From contig CAKUME010000087.1 in the NCBI GenBank assembly GCA_934667575.1, positions 1 to 5,678 on the forward strand: a stretch of 5,678 nt of DNA, written 5' to 3'. The notes below the pieces were generated by a model. The model ran no database searches, was not told the DNA's origin, and was given only the letters and a program-made list of their open reading frames with translations. The position numbers were made by a program, and so were the translations under genes. Shown here in pieces: positions 5,196-5,678 of the stretch. Positions within the stretch are counted from its first letter, which is position 1; every line of letters starts with the position of its first letter. The stretch is from an uncultured Eubacteriales bacterium (lineage in GTDB: Bacteria; Bacillota; Clostridia; Oscillospirales; Acutalibacteraceae).

Positions 5196-5678
5196 ATGAC
5201 CGCCGAAGCGCTCAAATGGCTTGCCGCGCTGACCATGCTGATCGACCACGCCGGAATGCTCCTGTTTCCGCAACTGCCGGTGCTGCGCATGATCGGTCGC
5301 ATCGCGTTTCCGATTTTTGCGTATCAAACGGCAGCAGCCGTTCGGTTCACCTGCAGCCGGCCGCGCTATCTGGGGCGGCTGGCTGTGGGCGCGCTCGCGT
5401 CGGAGCTGCCGTTCCGGCTGGCGGTGCTCGGGGGCAGCGCCGCGTTCGGGCTGCGCAACGTCCTGTTCACGCTGCTGATCGGTGCATTGTGCTGCATGGC
5501 TTGGGACGCGCGCAGGCAAAAACCGGCGCTGCTTGCCCTGATCCCGCTGCTGCTGGCGGCCGCCGAGCTGCTCCGCTGCGACTACGGCGCGTTTGGCGCG
5601 GCCGCGGTGCTGCTCTTTTTCGCGTTGGCCAATTCGCCGCGCTGGGCTGCTGCCGCGGGCTTTGCCGGGCTCACATGG
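5196..5678 (+). CDS. TraX family integral membrane protein (3' end outside window)
   Basis: Starts at ATG 5196 with AGGGGG (5182-5187) 8 bases upstream and stays open for 161 residues to the window edge, so the C-terminus is missing. Visible features fit the TraX family: LKWLAALTMLIDHAGMLLFP (6-25), GRIAFPIFAY (34-43), SELPFR (69-74), RNVLFTLL (87-94) and DYGAFG (129-134), with hydrophobic, likely membrane-spanning segments near 8-25, 30-49, 58-78, 87-103, 109-126 and 133-145. The founding TraX of the F plasmid N-acetylates pilin; chromosomal TraX-like proteins of Bacillota have no settled substrate and are presumed membrane acyltransferases. No conjugation genes are visible beside it, so a transfer role is not supported. 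It diverges from trmN6 and has its own promoter. Confidence 0.85.
   Translation, partial: MTAEALKWLAALTMLIDHAGMLLFPQLPVLRMIGRIAFPIFAYQTAAAVRFTCSRPRYLGRLAVGALASELPFRLAVLGGSAAFGLRNVLFTLLIGALCCMAWDARRQKPALLALIPLLLAAAELLRCDYGAFGAAAVLLFFALANSPRWAAAAGFAGLTW

Overview
The window reads as chromosome of a GC-rich Gram-positive bacterium of the Bacillota, most likely a Clostridia-class gut-type anaerobe. This rests on a DUF348-G5-3D cell-wall protein, the long (381-residue) clostridial form of PRPP synthetase, a trmN6 (yabB)-rsmI pair, a TraX-family membrane protein, strong purine-rich Shine-Dalgarno sites and factor-independent terminators. No 16S rRNA or other taxonomic marker is present, so the genus is not called. 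Genes are GC-rich and the control regions are clearly AT-richer.

Layout. Bases 1-65 are AT-rich and belong to something cut off by the left edge. At about 66-119 lies the last part of the ribosomal protein S9 gene (rpsI), reading VKYGLKAARRAPQFSKR and a stop, but without the rest of the gene; a terminator follows at 151-189. An rpsI 3' end without its body is what integration of a mobile element into the 3' end of rpsI leaves at the distal junction, so the left edge is probably the end of an integrative element. Bases 190-686 hold no gene I can support, only several small dyads. A perfect-consensus promoter (687-715) and a leader hairpin (758-790) then precede a secreted or membrane-anchored 3D-domain cell-wall protein (845-1945), closed by a terminator.

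Next is a monocistronic PRPP synthetase gene (2207-3352) with its own promoter, leader hairpin and terminator. It converges on a minus-strand pair, trmN6 then rsmI, which modify tRNA1(Val) A37 and 16S rRNA C1402. Diverging from trmN6, a TraX-family integral membrane protein starts at 5196 and runs off the right edge; its promoter -35 box overlaps the trmN6 start codon.

The genes form ordinary housekeeping units (cell-wall remodelling, nucleotide precursor supply, translation RNA modification) rather than a single pathway. The part most worth a second look is the left edge: the rpsI junction and the dyad-rich gap between it and the cell-wall gene.
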